Origin: Flavobacteriales bacterium
GTDB taxonomy: Bacteria > Bacteroidota > Bacteroidia > Flavobacteriales_D > Parvicellaceae
NCBI GenBank assembly: GCA_020635565.1
Contig: JACJZN010000008.1
Coordinates: 248,001-312,000 of the forward strand
Reading direction: 5' to 3'
Length of the DNA stretch: 64,000 nucleotides
In this document: in pieces, positions 42,101 through 50,705 of the stretch
How the letters are laid out: every line of letters begins with the position of its first letter
How positions within the stretch are numbered: the stretch's first letter is position 1
Notes under the pieces: generated by a model
The model's input: only the letters and a program-made list of their open reading frames with translations
Database searches by the model: none
Told to the model about the DNA's origin: nothing
Translations under genes and position numbers: made by a program

Positions 42101-43495
42101 GTTGAAGAATTAAGAACAGTAACTAAGAAAGATGCTGAAGGAAATTCTGTAGAAGTAGTTGTTGGACGTGGAGCTGAAATGAGAATTGTTCATGCTGACA
42201 CTGGAGCAACTTTGATGACTGCAAACATCCCTTATGGAGCTCACTTCTTTGCTGAGAATAACAAGAAGATCAAGAAAGGAGATTCTATTTGTAAATGGGA
42301 TCCATATAACGCAGTAATCTTATCTGAAGTTGAAGGAAAGGTTGAGTTTGTAAACCTTGTAGAAGGTGAAACTTACCGTGAAGAAGTGGATGAGCAGACT
42401 GGATTTACTGAGATCGTGATCAGAGAAACAAGAAATAAGAAAATTGTTCCTTCTATCTCTATCGTTGATGGAAAAGGTGTTGAGTTAAAATCTTACAACT
42501 TGCCAGTTGACGCTCACGTAACAGTAAGATCAGGTGATAAAATCTCTGCAGGTGATATCGTAGTTAAGATTCCTAGAAAAGCTGGTAAATCAGGAGATAT
42601 TACCGGAGGTCTTCCAAGGGTAACTGAGATGTTCGAAGCAAGAAATCCATCTAACCCGGCAGTAGTTTCTGAAATTGATGGTATCGTAACTTACGGTAAA
42701 ATTAAGAGAGGTAACAGAGAGGTTGTGGTGACTACTAAGACAGGTGAGGTAACTAAATACTTGATCCCATTATCTAGACACATCCTTGTTCAGGAGAATG
42801 ACTTCATCAAAGCTGGTGAGATGCTTTCTACAGGAGCGATCACTCCAAAAGATATCTTGGATATCAAAGGACCTACAGCGGTTCAGGAGTACATCGTTAA
42901 TGAGATTCAGGAAGTATATCGTCTTCAAGGGGTGAAGATTAATGATAAACACTTTGAAGTGATCGTAAGACAAATGATGCGTAAAGTAATCATTGTTGAT
43001 CCAGGTGATACTAAATTCCTAGAAAACTCTCAAGAGAACAAGTGGGAATTCATTCAGGAGAACGATGAACTTTGGGGTAAAAAAGTTGTGGTTGATGCTG
43101 GAGATTCGGAAAACTTGAAGCCAGGTCAGATCATTACAATGAGAAAATTGAGAGACGAGAATGCTGTTCTTAAGAGAAATGACAAGAAGACTGTTGAAGC
43201 TAGAGATGCTGTCTTAGCAACTGCTCAGCCGGTTCTTCAAGGGATTACAAGAGCATCTCTTCATACAGATAGTTTCATCTCTGCTGCTTCCTTCCAGGAG
43301 ACGACTAAAGTATTAAATCAGGCAGCTGTAGCTGGAAAGGTTGATGACTTATTAGGTCTTAAGGAGAATGTGATCGTTGGTCACAAGATCCCTGCTGGAA
43401 CAGGTATGAGAGACTTCCAAACTTTGAATGTAGGTTCTAAAGAAGAATATGCAAGATTAGTAGGTGAAGAAGAAACCGTAGGTTCTATGAAATAA
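39191..43495 (+). CDS. rpoC: DNA-directed RNA polymerase subunit beta'
   Basis: Largest RNA polymerase subunit, 1434 residues, normal for Bacteroidota. The N-terminal zinc site ([20 protein letters not shown]), the active-site Mg loop NADFDGD at 475-481, the second zinc site ([13 protein letters not shown]) and the bridge/trigger region ([16 protein letters not shown]) are all present. It follows rpoB after 54 bases and ends at a strong terminator, closing the ribosomal/RNA polymerase block. Confidence 0.98.
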   Translation: [1434 protein letters not shown]

Positions 43496-43519
43496 GACTT
43501 AAGTCTTTGAAGTATAATA

Positions 43520-43553
43520 AGCCCAGACACTTATGTGATCTGGGCTTTTTTTT
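43520..43553 (+). terminator. Intrinsic terminator of rpoC
   Basis: AGCCCAGACAC (43520-43530) pairs with GTGATCTGGGCT (43535-43546) with one bulged A, followed by a run of eight T. Confidence 0.9.
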
Positions 43554-43580
43554 GTGGAAACTTGAAAGAAAATCTACCGT

Positions 43581-44810
43581 ATGAAGACTATGAAACCACT
43601 CATTTTTCTTTTGGCTTTACTGAATTCTATTCCTTATATAGGTCAGGTAACTGGAGTGATCATTCATGAAAAAACTATGGAGCCAATCGCTTACGCCAAT
43701 ATAAGCGTTGAGAATTCCTCTCTCGGATGTATTTCCAATTCGCTAGGTGCTTTTCAAATGCGAATTCCTGAAAAATGTATGAATGACCATTTGAAGGTAA
43801 GTGCTGTCGGAATAGAGACTGTAGAAATCAATCTCAAGACTTTTAAAAATAATGATACCATTTGGGTGAAAGAAAAGGTTGTAGAACTGGCAGAACTAAA
43901 AGTCTATAATAATCTACCACCTGCGATAGAAATGGTCAGAATCTCGCTAAATAAGTTGCCAGAATTGGGCTATCGTAAACCATATGAATTAAATATGTTT
44001 TACAGACATTATTGTTCTGAAAAGAATGTTTATGGTCGTTTGATCGAAGCAGCGATCGTTCTCACTGACAATAAGGGACACAAAAAGAAAGTGGAAAAGC
44101 CTGCAGATAAGATCGGAGTTAAAGTACAGGAACTGAGAAGATCATTTGATTTTACGGAGAATTTTGATGAACATGAGCCTATAAGCATCTATTCAACCCT
44201 AAAGTATGATGTGATGAGCTATCCTTCGATCTTGTCTTTCTATCCTCATGATTATAATTTTAGGTTAGTGGATACTACTTTCATTGATAATAAAATGCTT
44301 TGGGTGGTAGAATATCACTACGATAAGGTGAATAGGATAAAAATGGATACAGTGCGAGAGAATTGTAGCGGGAAGATATTTATCAATGCAGAGGATAACG
44401 GTATTTTGCTGATTGAGGAGCATCAGGAGGGAAGAATTGAAAAAGAATATGAAACGCAAGCAATGATCATTGATTGGCGTGTCCAGTATCAAATCTTTGA
44501 AGGACATTATTTCCTTAAATATCTGTCAGAAACATCCCAATCCTATGAAGAGCTGAGGTCAACTCAGCAGTCTATAGTTCAGACTAAGGATCACAAAGCA
44601 AATGTGGAAATGATGGTTAATGATATCAGGTTATATGATGTGGAGAAGAACATCCTTAAGGAACCTGATCGAGAACAATTGGATGATATGAAATATAATC
44701 CAGAGTTCTGGAAGGATTATAATATATTAAAGAATACCCCTCTTAATGAGAAAATAGTTATTGATCTAGAGAAAAGGGCGGAAATAGAAACACAATTCAA
44801 GGGGAATTAA
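43581..44810 (+). CDS. Carboxypeptidase-regulatory-like (CarboxypepD_reg-like) domain protein
   Basis: A 409-residue exported protein with a signal peptide (about 1-22). Residues 23-105 form a carboxypeptidase D regulatory-like (CNA-B/transthyretin fold) domain: GVIIHEKTMEPIAYANISVENSSLGCISN (cited in parts) is the classic start seen also on TonB-dependent receptors. The remaining 300 residues (GYRKPYELNMFYRHY ...) are shared by many Bacteroidota proteins and have no known activity. There is no beta-barrel or plug, so it is not a receptor. Periplasmic or outer-membrane-associated; function unknown. It stands alone before the ftsX operon. Confidence 0.85.
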   Translation: MKTMKPLIFLLALLNSIPYIGQVTGVIIHEKTMEPIAYANISVENSSLGCISNSLGAFQMRIPEKCMNDHLKVSAVGIETVEINLKTFKNNDTIWVKEKVVELAELKVYNNLPPAIEMVRISLNKLPELGYRKPYELNMFYRHYCSEKNVYGRLIEAAIVLTDNKGHKKKVEKPADKIGVKVQELRRSFDFTENFDEHEPISIYSTLKYDVMSYPSILSFYPHDYNFRLVDTTFIDNKMLWVVEYHYDKVNRIKMDTVRENCSGKIFINAEDNGILLIEEHQEGRIEKEYETQAMIIDWRVQYQIFEGHYFLKYLSETSQSYEELRSTQQSIVQTKDHKANVEMMVNDIRLYDVEKNILKEPDREQLDDMKYNPEFWKDYNILKNTPLNEKIVIDLEKRAEIETQFKGN

Positions 44811-44866
44811 CGATGAGGCGTTAACATTATTCTATTTGAGCAATTCATTGGAAATTTTCCTTGTCC

Positions 44867-44874
44867 TATCTTCG
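44867..44874 (+). promoter_or_regulatory. Possible -7 box four bases before the ftsX ATG
   Basis: TATCTTCG, one base off TAnnTTTG, ends four bases before the ATG at 44879. If used, the ftsX mRNA would have virtually no leader. Confidence 0.3.
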
Positions 44875-44878
44875 TACT

Positions 44879-45784
44879 ATGGCTAAGAAAGGAAGTAATA
44901 AGTTCAGAGGAACAGTGATTTCTACAGTAATGGGTATGTCCTTATTGTTATTCCTTTTGGGATTGTTGGCTTTTGTAGGTGTTTCTTGGGTCAATTTTGA
45001 AAAGGAAGCCAAAAAGGACGTTTCTGTAGATATTTATTTTAGAGATATTGCCAGAGAAGTGGATGTTCTTAAAATGGAGAAGGAACTTTTGAGTGAACCG
45101 GGAGTAAGTATGGCTAAATATGTATCTCCGGATTCAGCCAAAGCTCTATTAATGCAAAATCTAGGAGAAGAATCATTTGATATTCTAGACGGTTCAAATC
45201 CACTTAAGGCGAGTATCAACGTGAAATTTGATATGGAATACATTGACGTGGATAGTGTGAAGCACTTCAAAGAAAGAGTGATGAAAGGTAATGAAGTGTT
45301 GATTGAATCGGTAGATTACAATGAGAGACAGTTCATGGAAGTATCGTCCACTTTTTTGGATCTAAAAACACCCATGTATATCATTGCTGGAATTCTCTTG
45401 TTTATATCGGTTTCTTTGATCTTTTTTACGATTCGACTAGCTGTATTTTCAAAACGGTTTACTATTAGAACAATGCAACTAGTCGGAGCGAAGTCCAGCT
45501 TCATTCGTAAACCTTTCCTGTTGAATGCTATTGCTCAGGGATTCGTAGCAGGAATGATCGGAGTGCTTTTGATAATAGGTTTTGGATATATCCTAAAAGA
45601 GTCCGGACAACTCTCTTCATGGGTGATGAATTTGGTAAGTAACGAAGAAGCATTTCAGCAGAATATGACGATTTATGGGCTGATATTTGCTGGAATGGTC
45701 ATTTTAGGAATTTTTATAAGTTTCTTTGCTACCTACTTCGCGTTGAATAAGTATATTTGGGTCAAAACTGATAAACTTTATTAA
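44879..45784 (+). CDS. ftsX: Cell division protein FtsX
   Basis: Permease-like membrane subunit of the FtsEX complex, which controls septal peptidoglycan hydrolases. It has 301 residues from the ATG at 44879 (a TTG at 44861 would add six residues). N-terminal cytoplasmic tail, first membrane helix (about 18-40), periplasmic domain (about 45-160), then three helices with the FtsX core (LAVFSKRFTIRTMQLVGAKSSFI). ftsE is not adjacent, which is usual in Bacteroidota. Downstream genes DUF3098, uppP and truB follow closely, making a conserved operon. Confidence 0.94.
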   Translation: MAKKGSNKFRGTVISTVMGMSLLLFLLGLLAFVGVSWVNFEKEAKKDVSVDIYFRDIAREVDVLKMEKELLSEPGVSMAKYVSPDSAKALLMQNLGEESFDILDGSNPLKASINVKFDMEYIDVDSVKHFKERVMKGNEVLIESVDYNERQFMEVSSTFLDLKTPMYIIAGILLFISVSLIFFTIRLAVFSKRFTIRTMQLVGAKSSFIRKPFLLNAIAQGFVAGMIGVLLIIGFGYILKESGQLSSWVMNLVSNEEAFQQNMTIYGLIFAGMVILGIFISFFATYFALNKYIWVKTDKLY

Positions 45785-45794
45785 TCAGCGCATT

Positions 45795-46097
45795 ATGAGT
45801 AAGCAAGATTTAGGATTAGCCCTACCAAGGAAGAATTATATTTATATCATTGCAGGAGTTGTAGTAGTATTCATTGGATTTGTCCTTATGGCAGGTGGCG
45901 GTTCTGAGGATCCTCTCGTTTTTAACGAGGAAGAAATGTTCTCATTCAGAAGAATTACATTGGCTCCTTTTATGGTAATTGGAGGGTATGTTCTAGTTCT
46001 TTGGGGAATACTCAAAAAACCGGAAGAAGGTATAGTGAAGAGCGCAAAAGAAAATCCTGAAGCTGAGAAAATGGACAGCCAGGAAGTTATTGATTAA
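45795..46097 (+). CDS. DUF3098 membrane protein
   Basis: A 100-residue protein with two membrane helices (about 16-35 and 57-77) separated by an acidic loop (GGSEDPLVFNEEEMFSFRRITLAP). This is the DUF3098 pattern, found in Bacteroidota nearly always between ftsX and uppP. Function unknown; position suggests a link with envelope growth or division. It starts 10 bases after ftsX and ends 9 bases before uppP. Confidence 0.9.
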   Translation: MSKQDLGLALPRKNYIYIIAGVVVVFIGFVLMAGGGSEDPLVFNEEEMFSFRRITLAPFMVIGGYVLVLWGILKKPEEGIVKSAKENPEAEKMDSQEVID

Positions 46098-46106
46098 TAG
46101 ATCACT

Positions 46107-46904
46107 TTGGAAGAAATAATCAAATCCATCATTCTTGGTATTGTACAAGGATTAACCGAATTCTTGCCGGTTAGTAGTAGTGGACATCTTGAAATTGGAA
46201 AAGCTATTCTAGGTAACGATTACTCTGCAGAGGAGAGTATGATGATGACCGTGGTGCTCCACTTTGCAACTGCATTGAGTACAGTAGTGATTTTCAGAAA
46301 GGACATTGTAGATATTGTTAAAGGATTGTTTCAATTCAAACGAAACGAACAGTTTGATTTTTCCGTCAAGATCATTTTGTCCATGATTCCAGCTGCTGTG
46401 GTAGGAGTGTTGTGGGATGATATGATAGAAGGATTTTTTGATGGAAGAATATTGCTAGTAGGATTTATGCTGATCATTACAGGAGGTCTTTTAATCTTAG
46501 CTGACAAGGCAAAGAATACGGAGAAGAATGTTAGTTTTTCATCGGCAGTAATAATTGGGGTTTCGCAGGCTATAGCTATTCTGCCGGGTATTTCCCGCTC
46601 AGGGGCTACTATCTCTACTTCAGTACTGTTGGGGATTGACCGTGAGAAGGCTGCTAGATTTTCGTTCTTAATGGTTGTGCCCTTAATTTTTGGGAAGATT
46701 GCGAAAGATATAGTGAGTGATGAGTTTACAACCGAAGGATTAAATATAGGAGCTTTGAGCGTAGGGTTTATTGCGGCATTTCTTACAGGATTGGTTGCGT
46801 GTACGTGGATGATCTCATTAGTGAAGAAAAGTAAATTGAGTTACTTTGCTTACTATTGTTTTGCTGCAGGAATATTAGCGATCCTTTACAAATTTGTGAT
46901 GTAA
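46107..46904 (+). CDS. uppP: Undecaprenyl-diphosphatase (BacA/UppP)
   Basis: Integral membrane phosphatase that recycles undecaprenyl pyrophosphate to the lipid carrier for peptidoglycan and other glycans; its excess gives bacitracin resistance. The 265 residues carry both active-site motifs: GLTEFLPVSSSGHLEI near the start and ILPGISRSGATIST near residue 160. About eight hydrophobic segments. The start is TTG at 46107 (MEEIIKSIILGIVQG). Third gene of the ftsX operon. Confidence 0.96.
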   Translation: MEEIIKSIILGIVQGLTEFLPVSSSGHLEIGKAILGNDYSAEESMMMTVVLHFATALSTVVIFRKDIVDIVKGLFQFKRNEQFDFSVKIILSMIPAAVVGVLWDDMIEGFFDGRILLVGFMLIITGGLLILADKAKNTEKNVSFSSAVIIGVSQAIAILPGISRSGATISTSVLLGIDREKAARFSFLMVVPLIFGKIAKDIVSDEFTTEGLNIGALSVGFIAAFLTGLVACTWMISLVKKSKLSYFAYYCFAAGILAILYKFVM

Positions 46905-46907
46905 ATT

Positions 46908-47642
46908 GTGTCTATCTCTAAGACATACAATTTTGCAGCAGGAGAAGTATTATTAGTCGATAAACCGCTCAATTGGACCTCTTTTCAGGTGGTCAATAAG
47001 TTACGGTATCCCTTAAAGCGGATTTATAACAAAAAGAATTTTAAAGTTGGACATGCAGGTACTTTGGATCCCCTTGCCACAGGTCTTTTGGTGATATGTA
47101 CGGGCAAAATGACCAAGTCGATTAATGAATTTGTTCAGGATGCCAAAGAGTATACTGGTGTGATCCAATTGGGAGCAACAACACCTTCTTTCGATCTTGA
47201 GACAGAGATCAATGAAACATTTCCAACAGAACATATTACAGCTCAAATGATCGAAGAAGTTCGATTGAAGTTTTTAGGTGAACAGGATCAAATCCCTCCT
47301 ATATTTAGTGCGAAGCAGATTGATGGGAAAAGAGCTTATGAATATGCTCGAGCAGGTAAGGAAGTGGAAATGCGTGTGGCTCATATCTGTATTTACGATC
47401 TTGATCTTCAATTAAAGGACAATAATCAACTCAATTTTCGTGTGAATTGCAGCAAGGGTACCTATATAAGGTCCTTAGCTAATGACATTGGGAAGTCATT
47501 GAACTCTGGAGGACATTTAATTGAACTCAGAAGAACAAAAAGTGGCGAATTTGATATTAAGGACGCAAGATCAATAGAGGAGTGGGTAGATATTATTAAA
47601 TCTACTGTTCTTCCGAATATGGATGCTTCTCAGGTTGACTAG
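46908..47642 (+). CDS. truB: tRNA pseudouridine(55) synthase TruB
   Basis: Modifies U55 in the T-loop of tRNAs. It has 244 residues with the catalytic Asp54 in KVGHAGTLDPLATGLLVICTG (cited in part), the GAxTxxxD-like region (QLGATTPSFDLETE) and the RVNCSKGTYIRSLANDIG motif. Start is GTG at 46908, three bases after the uppP stop. Slightly shorter than E. coli TruB because the C-terminal PUA domain is missing, as usual in this phylum. The 3' end overlaps the convergent membrane gene by 41 bases. Confidence 0.96.
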   Translation: MSISKTYNFAAGEVLLVDKPLNWTSFQVVNKLRYPLKRIYNKKNFKVGHAGTLDPLATGLLVICTGKMTKSINEFVQDAKEYTGVIQLGATTPSFDLETEINETFPTEHITAQMIEEVRLKFLGEQDQIPPIFSAKQIDGKRAYEYARAGKEVEMRVAHICIYDLDLQLKDNNQLNFRVNCSKGTYIRSLANDIGKSLNSGGHLIELRRTKSGEFDIKDARSIEEWVDIIKSTVLPNMDASQVD

Positions 47643-47943
47643 AGTAATTTTTATAGATCTTGATTATCAAGTATATTTCAAGAGAGGAAAGAAGAACAAT
47701 AAGTAGAATTAAATTCAAAAAACTTCTCTTTAATAGTGAACCAGCAATAATTAGCAAAGTTGATAGTACTGCGGATGATAATAAATACATTCCAATTACT
47801 TTCTCCTCAAAGTAGGCTTCTTCTCTTAGATAAAAAAAGATAGATGTGTTAATGATCAAATGCGTCAGAAGTGTTATTCCAATAAGTAACCAATCCTTTC
47901 GAGAGTAAGATCGAAGTTCTTCTAATGCCTTGTCAATTCTCAA
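47602..47943 (-). CDS. Small membrane protein of unknown function
   Basis: A 113-residue protein with three hydrophobic helices (about 19-38, 48-68 and 73-97) and hydrophilic ends: an N-terminal basic helix (RIDKALEELRSYSRKDW) and a C-terminal polar tail. I do not recognise a family. Its last 41 bases overlap the 3' end of truB on the opposite strand, so both coding ends share DNA. It begins 18 bases after the aldehyde dehydrogenase stop on the same strand, so it is probably read from that transcript. Confidence 0.72.
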   Translation of the reverse strand: MRIDKALEELRSYSRKDWLLIGITLLTHLIINTSIFFYLREEAYFEEKVIGMYLLSSAVLSTLLIIAGSLLKRSFLNLILLIVLLSSLEIYLIIKIYKNYSSQPEKHPYSEEQ

Positions 47944-47961
47944 TGTGTTATTTCTTACTTA

Positions 47962-49365
47962 TTACAACCACCATGTCACAACTTTCACAACAAATCTTTT
48001 GAATCCATTAAAAGGTGGATAGATCAACATTGCAGAGGTAACGCCTCTTCGTTGTTTGAGGATTGCTCGTTCGTTCGTAAATTCCCGATATCCATATTCT
48101 CCATGAGCCTTTCCAATTCCGCTATGATTCACTCCGCCAAAAGGTAAATTTGGATGAACAAACTGAAGAGTAGTATCATTAATTACTGAAGTGCCTGCAG
48201 AGGTCCTTTCTATAATGTTACGGGCAAATTTATTAGATTTCGTAAAAACGTATAAAGCCAAAGGCTTTTCATTTTGATTAATAATTTTAATCACCTCGTC
48301 TAAAGAGTTGTACGTCATTATTGGTAAAACTGGACCGAAAATCTCTTCTTTAAAAATAGTCGATTGTGTTGTAATCCCCTCAATTATAGTTGGGGCAACA
48401 TAATTATCCTCTTCTTTATATTTAGCTCCTTTAATAATTCGTGCTCCTTCTGAAATGGACGTTTCAATTAGAGATTTTACTCGTTGATAGTGGTTTGCAT
48501 TGACAACTCTTGCAAAATCATCTGTTGGATATTCTGAGGTGCCAAATTTCTTTTCATAGGCTTTTACCAACTGTTCCTTAAGTTTTCCAACCATGGACTC
48601 ATGAACCAATACATAATTAGGTGATACACACGATTGTCCACAGTTCAGATATTTGCCCCACATCAATTTCTTCGCAGCATCATTAAGATTGGCTTTCTCA
48701 TCGATCACAACAGGATTCAATCCTCCTAATTCAAGTGTTACAGAAGTTAGGTGTTTTGAAGCAGCTTTCATTACTATAGATCCTACCATAGGACTTCCTG
48801 TGAAGAAGATATGGTCCCATTTTAACTCTAATAAACAAGTTGTCTCTGGAACACCTCCAGTAATACAAGCAACTTCTTTGGTTTCAAAAAGATCTTCGAT
48901 CAGTTTCTTAATCACACCTTCTGCATGTGGAGTGTGTTCAGACGGCTTAACTACAACTGTACAGCCTGCGCCAATAGCAGAAACCAATGGTCCGATGGCA
49001 AGATTGAACGGGAAGTTCCATGGCGCAATGATCAAAGTAACTCCTTTTGGTTCTTTAATAACTTTTGCTCGGGTACCGAGTAGGGCCAAAGGAGCACTTT
49101 TAAACTCATCTCTTGCCCAATATCTAACATTATGTAGTACATCTCGAATTTCTCCTATTACGGGTTTGATTTCAGAGATCATAATCTCCTCTCGAGTTTT
49201 TTTGAAATCTTTCTGAAGTTCGGTAATCACATATTCCTGATTGTCCTTGATCCATTTTTTGATGGATTTCAACTTTTGCTTTCGTTCCCAGATCGAAGCA
49301 TTTTTAACAACGTTTTGAAAATGTACTTTTTGTTGTTCGTATAAGTCCTGATAAGAGTTGCTCAT
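47962..49365 (-). CDS. Aldehyde dehydrogenase family protein (class 3-like)
   Basis: NAD(P)-dependent aldehyde dehydrogenase of 467 residues. Cofactor binding is seen in APWNFPFNLA and FFTGSPMVG; the general base is E212 (LELGGLNP) and the nucleophile is C246 (NCGQSCVSPNY). C-terminal motif region LPFGGVNHSGIGKAHG is present. The short length and the hydrophobic, Trp-ending C-terminus (PPFNGFKRFVVKVVTWW) resemble ALDH3-type fatty-aldehyde dehydrogenases, which may attach to the membrane. Substrate is therefore probably a medium- or long-chain aldehyde (inference). Confidence 0.93.
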   Translation of the reverse strand: MSNSYQDLYEQQKVHFQNVVKNASIWERKQKLKSIKKWIKDNQEYVITELQKDFKKTREEIMISEIKPVIGEIRDVLHNVRYWARDEFKSAPLALLGTRAKVIKEPKGVTLIIAPWNFPFNLAIGPLVSAIGAGCTVVVKPSEHTPHAEGVIKKLIEDLFETKEVACITGGVPETTCLLELKWDHIFFTGSPMVGSIVMKAASKHLTSVTLELGGLNPVVIDEKANLNDAAKKLMWGKYLNCGQSCVSPNYVLVHESMVGKLKEQLVKAYEKKFGTSEYPTDDFARVVNANHYQRVKSLIETSISEGARIIKGAKYKEEDNYVAPTIIEGITTQSTIFKEEIFGPVLPIMTYNSLDEVIKIINQNEKPLALYVFTKSNKFARNIIERTSAGTSVINDTTLQFVHPNLPFGGVNHSGIGKAHGEYGYREFTNERAILKQRRGVTSAMLIYPPFNGFKRFVVKVVTWWL

Positions 49366-49375
49366 GGCTTAATGG

Positions 49376-49407
49376 CAAAAAAAAGACTACTCTAAGGAGT
49401 AGTCTTT
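49376..49407 (-). terminator. Intrinsic terminator of the lipoprotein gene at 49428
   Basis: Eleven-base-pair perfect stem (49382-49392 with 49397-49407), loop TAAG; on the minus strand a T run (complement of 49377-49384) follows. Separates the OMP/lipoprotein pair from the aldehyde dehydrogenase. Confidence 0.85.
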
Positions 49408-49427
49408 CATAGTTAGTAGTTGTTGTA

Positions 49428-49985
49428 TTATTCGCTTAATTCGTAAGTTAATACGAGTTGAGTTTCATTTCCAGAGGCATTTGTTCCAGTGGCAGTTATT
49501 GTGCCGTCCATAGCCAGTTCTATTGGATTGAAAGTTCCACTAGCTACAAAATCATCTCCTCCAGTAGCATCACTGTCATAAACTTCCCAGTAATAATCCT
49601 GATTCAGAAGTTTGATGTTCTCTGGAGCTGTCCAGGAAACTGGTTCATTATGAGGTTGATCGTCAACAACAGCACTTTCAAACATCCAGTTTGTTGCTCC
49701 TTCAGGTTTAATCTTCAAATAAATATCAGCATCGGTATTAAAAAGTAAATCCCAGTCAGAACCAGATTCATCTTTTTGAGGGTGATAAGTGATCTCATAC
49801 GCGTTAACATATGCGTAAACACAACTTTCATCATCAAAGTCAGCGGCACTATTGTACATAGGTGAGTTCTCATCCAGACATCCTCCTATTTTTTCATCTC
49901 TTAATTCCTGAGGATCTTTCTTACATGAAGAAAACGCGATTAATCCTGCTGCAGCTACAATAAATGTTATTTTAAATACTTTCAT
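49428..49985 (-). CDS. Lipoprotein with a Cys-bounded Asp/Asn motif and a C2-like beta domain
   Basis: A 185-residue lipoprotein (signal sequence to IAFSSC, lipidated Cys21). Just after the lipobox comes a Cys-bounded acidic motif (GGCLDENSPMYNSAADFDDESC), related to the GCTDxxAxNYxxxAxxDDGSC repeat found on many Bacteroidota surface proteins and thought to bind calcium. The rest (about 60-185) is a beta-sandwich-like domain. It is 9 bases downstream of an outer-membrane barrel gene, so the two may work as a pair. Function unknown. Confidence 0.8.
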   Translation of the reverse strand: MKVFKITFIVAAAGLIAFSSCKKDPQELRDEKIGGCLDENSPMYNSAADFDDESCVYAYVNAYEITYHPQKDESGSDWDLLFNTDADIYLKIKPEGATNWMFESAVVDDQPHNEPVSWTAPENIKLLNQDYYWEVYDSDATGGDDFVASGTFNPIELAMDGTITATGTNASGNETQLVLTYELSE

Positions 49986-49994
49986 TTCTATTAA

Positions 49995-50585
49995 TTAAAA
50001 ACTGTATCCTATTCCTAGATTGAATGAGTTAGCAAAGTTAACTTTCTTTTGATACCTAAAGTTTTCCATTGTATCAAAAAACAAAGGACTCCATCCCATT
50101 TTTGCCATCAGCCCACCTTCTGGTTTTTGCCATCTGTATTCAAGCACCATGTGAGCAAACCATTCCGTCACTTTTTTCATTGTTGGAGCTACAGGCTGTT
50201 GTTCCCAGTTGGAACTGTTGATCTCAATTTCTGGGAGATAATATCTCCAAAAAGTTGTTCCGTATCCTGCAACTATATTATGATTGCCGAGGCTATATCT
50301 TACATTTAACTCTATCGGAAGCGTAAAATCCATTTTCATTCCTTCGATAAGCTCTTTATATTGATCTGTGTATTGTCCATCTACTAGACAGAAACCGATA
50401 CTACCCTGAAAACTGATCTTATCATTAAGTTCATAAATGTTACGCTCATAATTAATGGAATAATAGAACCCCTTCCCTAAAAGTTCTGCGTAAACAGTGT
50501 TTTTCGCTGTTATTGTCTGTGCTTGAGCAGTATGGATTCCAATAATGCCTGCAATAATCGCAACTAATTTTACTATTTTCTTCAT
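49995..50585 (-). CDS. Small outer-membrane beta-barrel-like protein
   Basis: A 196-residue exported protein: signal peptide (about 1-22, IHTAQAQ), then alternating hydrophobic/polar strands with many aromatic residues (FYYSINYERNIYEL, VAGYGTTFWRYYLP, HMVLEYRWQ) and a C-terminal aromatic Phe in NLGIGYSF, typical of an 8- to 10-strand outer-membrane barrel recognised by the BAM complex. First of a two-gene unit with the lipoprotein downstream. No catalytic residues are evident; role unknown. Confidence 0.8.
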   Translation of the reverse strand: MKKIVKLVAIIAGIIGIHTAQAQTITAKNTVYAELLGKGFYYSINYERNIYELNDKISFQGSIGFCLVDGQYTDQYKELIEGMKMDFTLPIELNVRYSLGNHNIVAGYGTTFWRYYLPEIEINSSNWEQQPVAPTMKKVTEWFAHMVLEYRWQKPEGGLMAKMGWSPLFFDTMENFRYQKKVNFANSFNLGIGYSF

Positions 50586-50705
50586 TTTAGAATTTCAAAA
50601 AAAATAACTTTGTAGTCAATTAAACTTAACATGAACTCATGCTGGTTAAATCACAAAAGTGGTCTAAAATAAGCAAAATAAACTCAACTAACAAACAAAA
50701 TAACT

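Noticed and set aside
48653..49216. 187-residue plus-strand open frame inside the aldehyde dehydrogenase gene
   Set aside because: Antisense shadow of conserved catalytic regions including the Cys246 segment; no promoter or leader.
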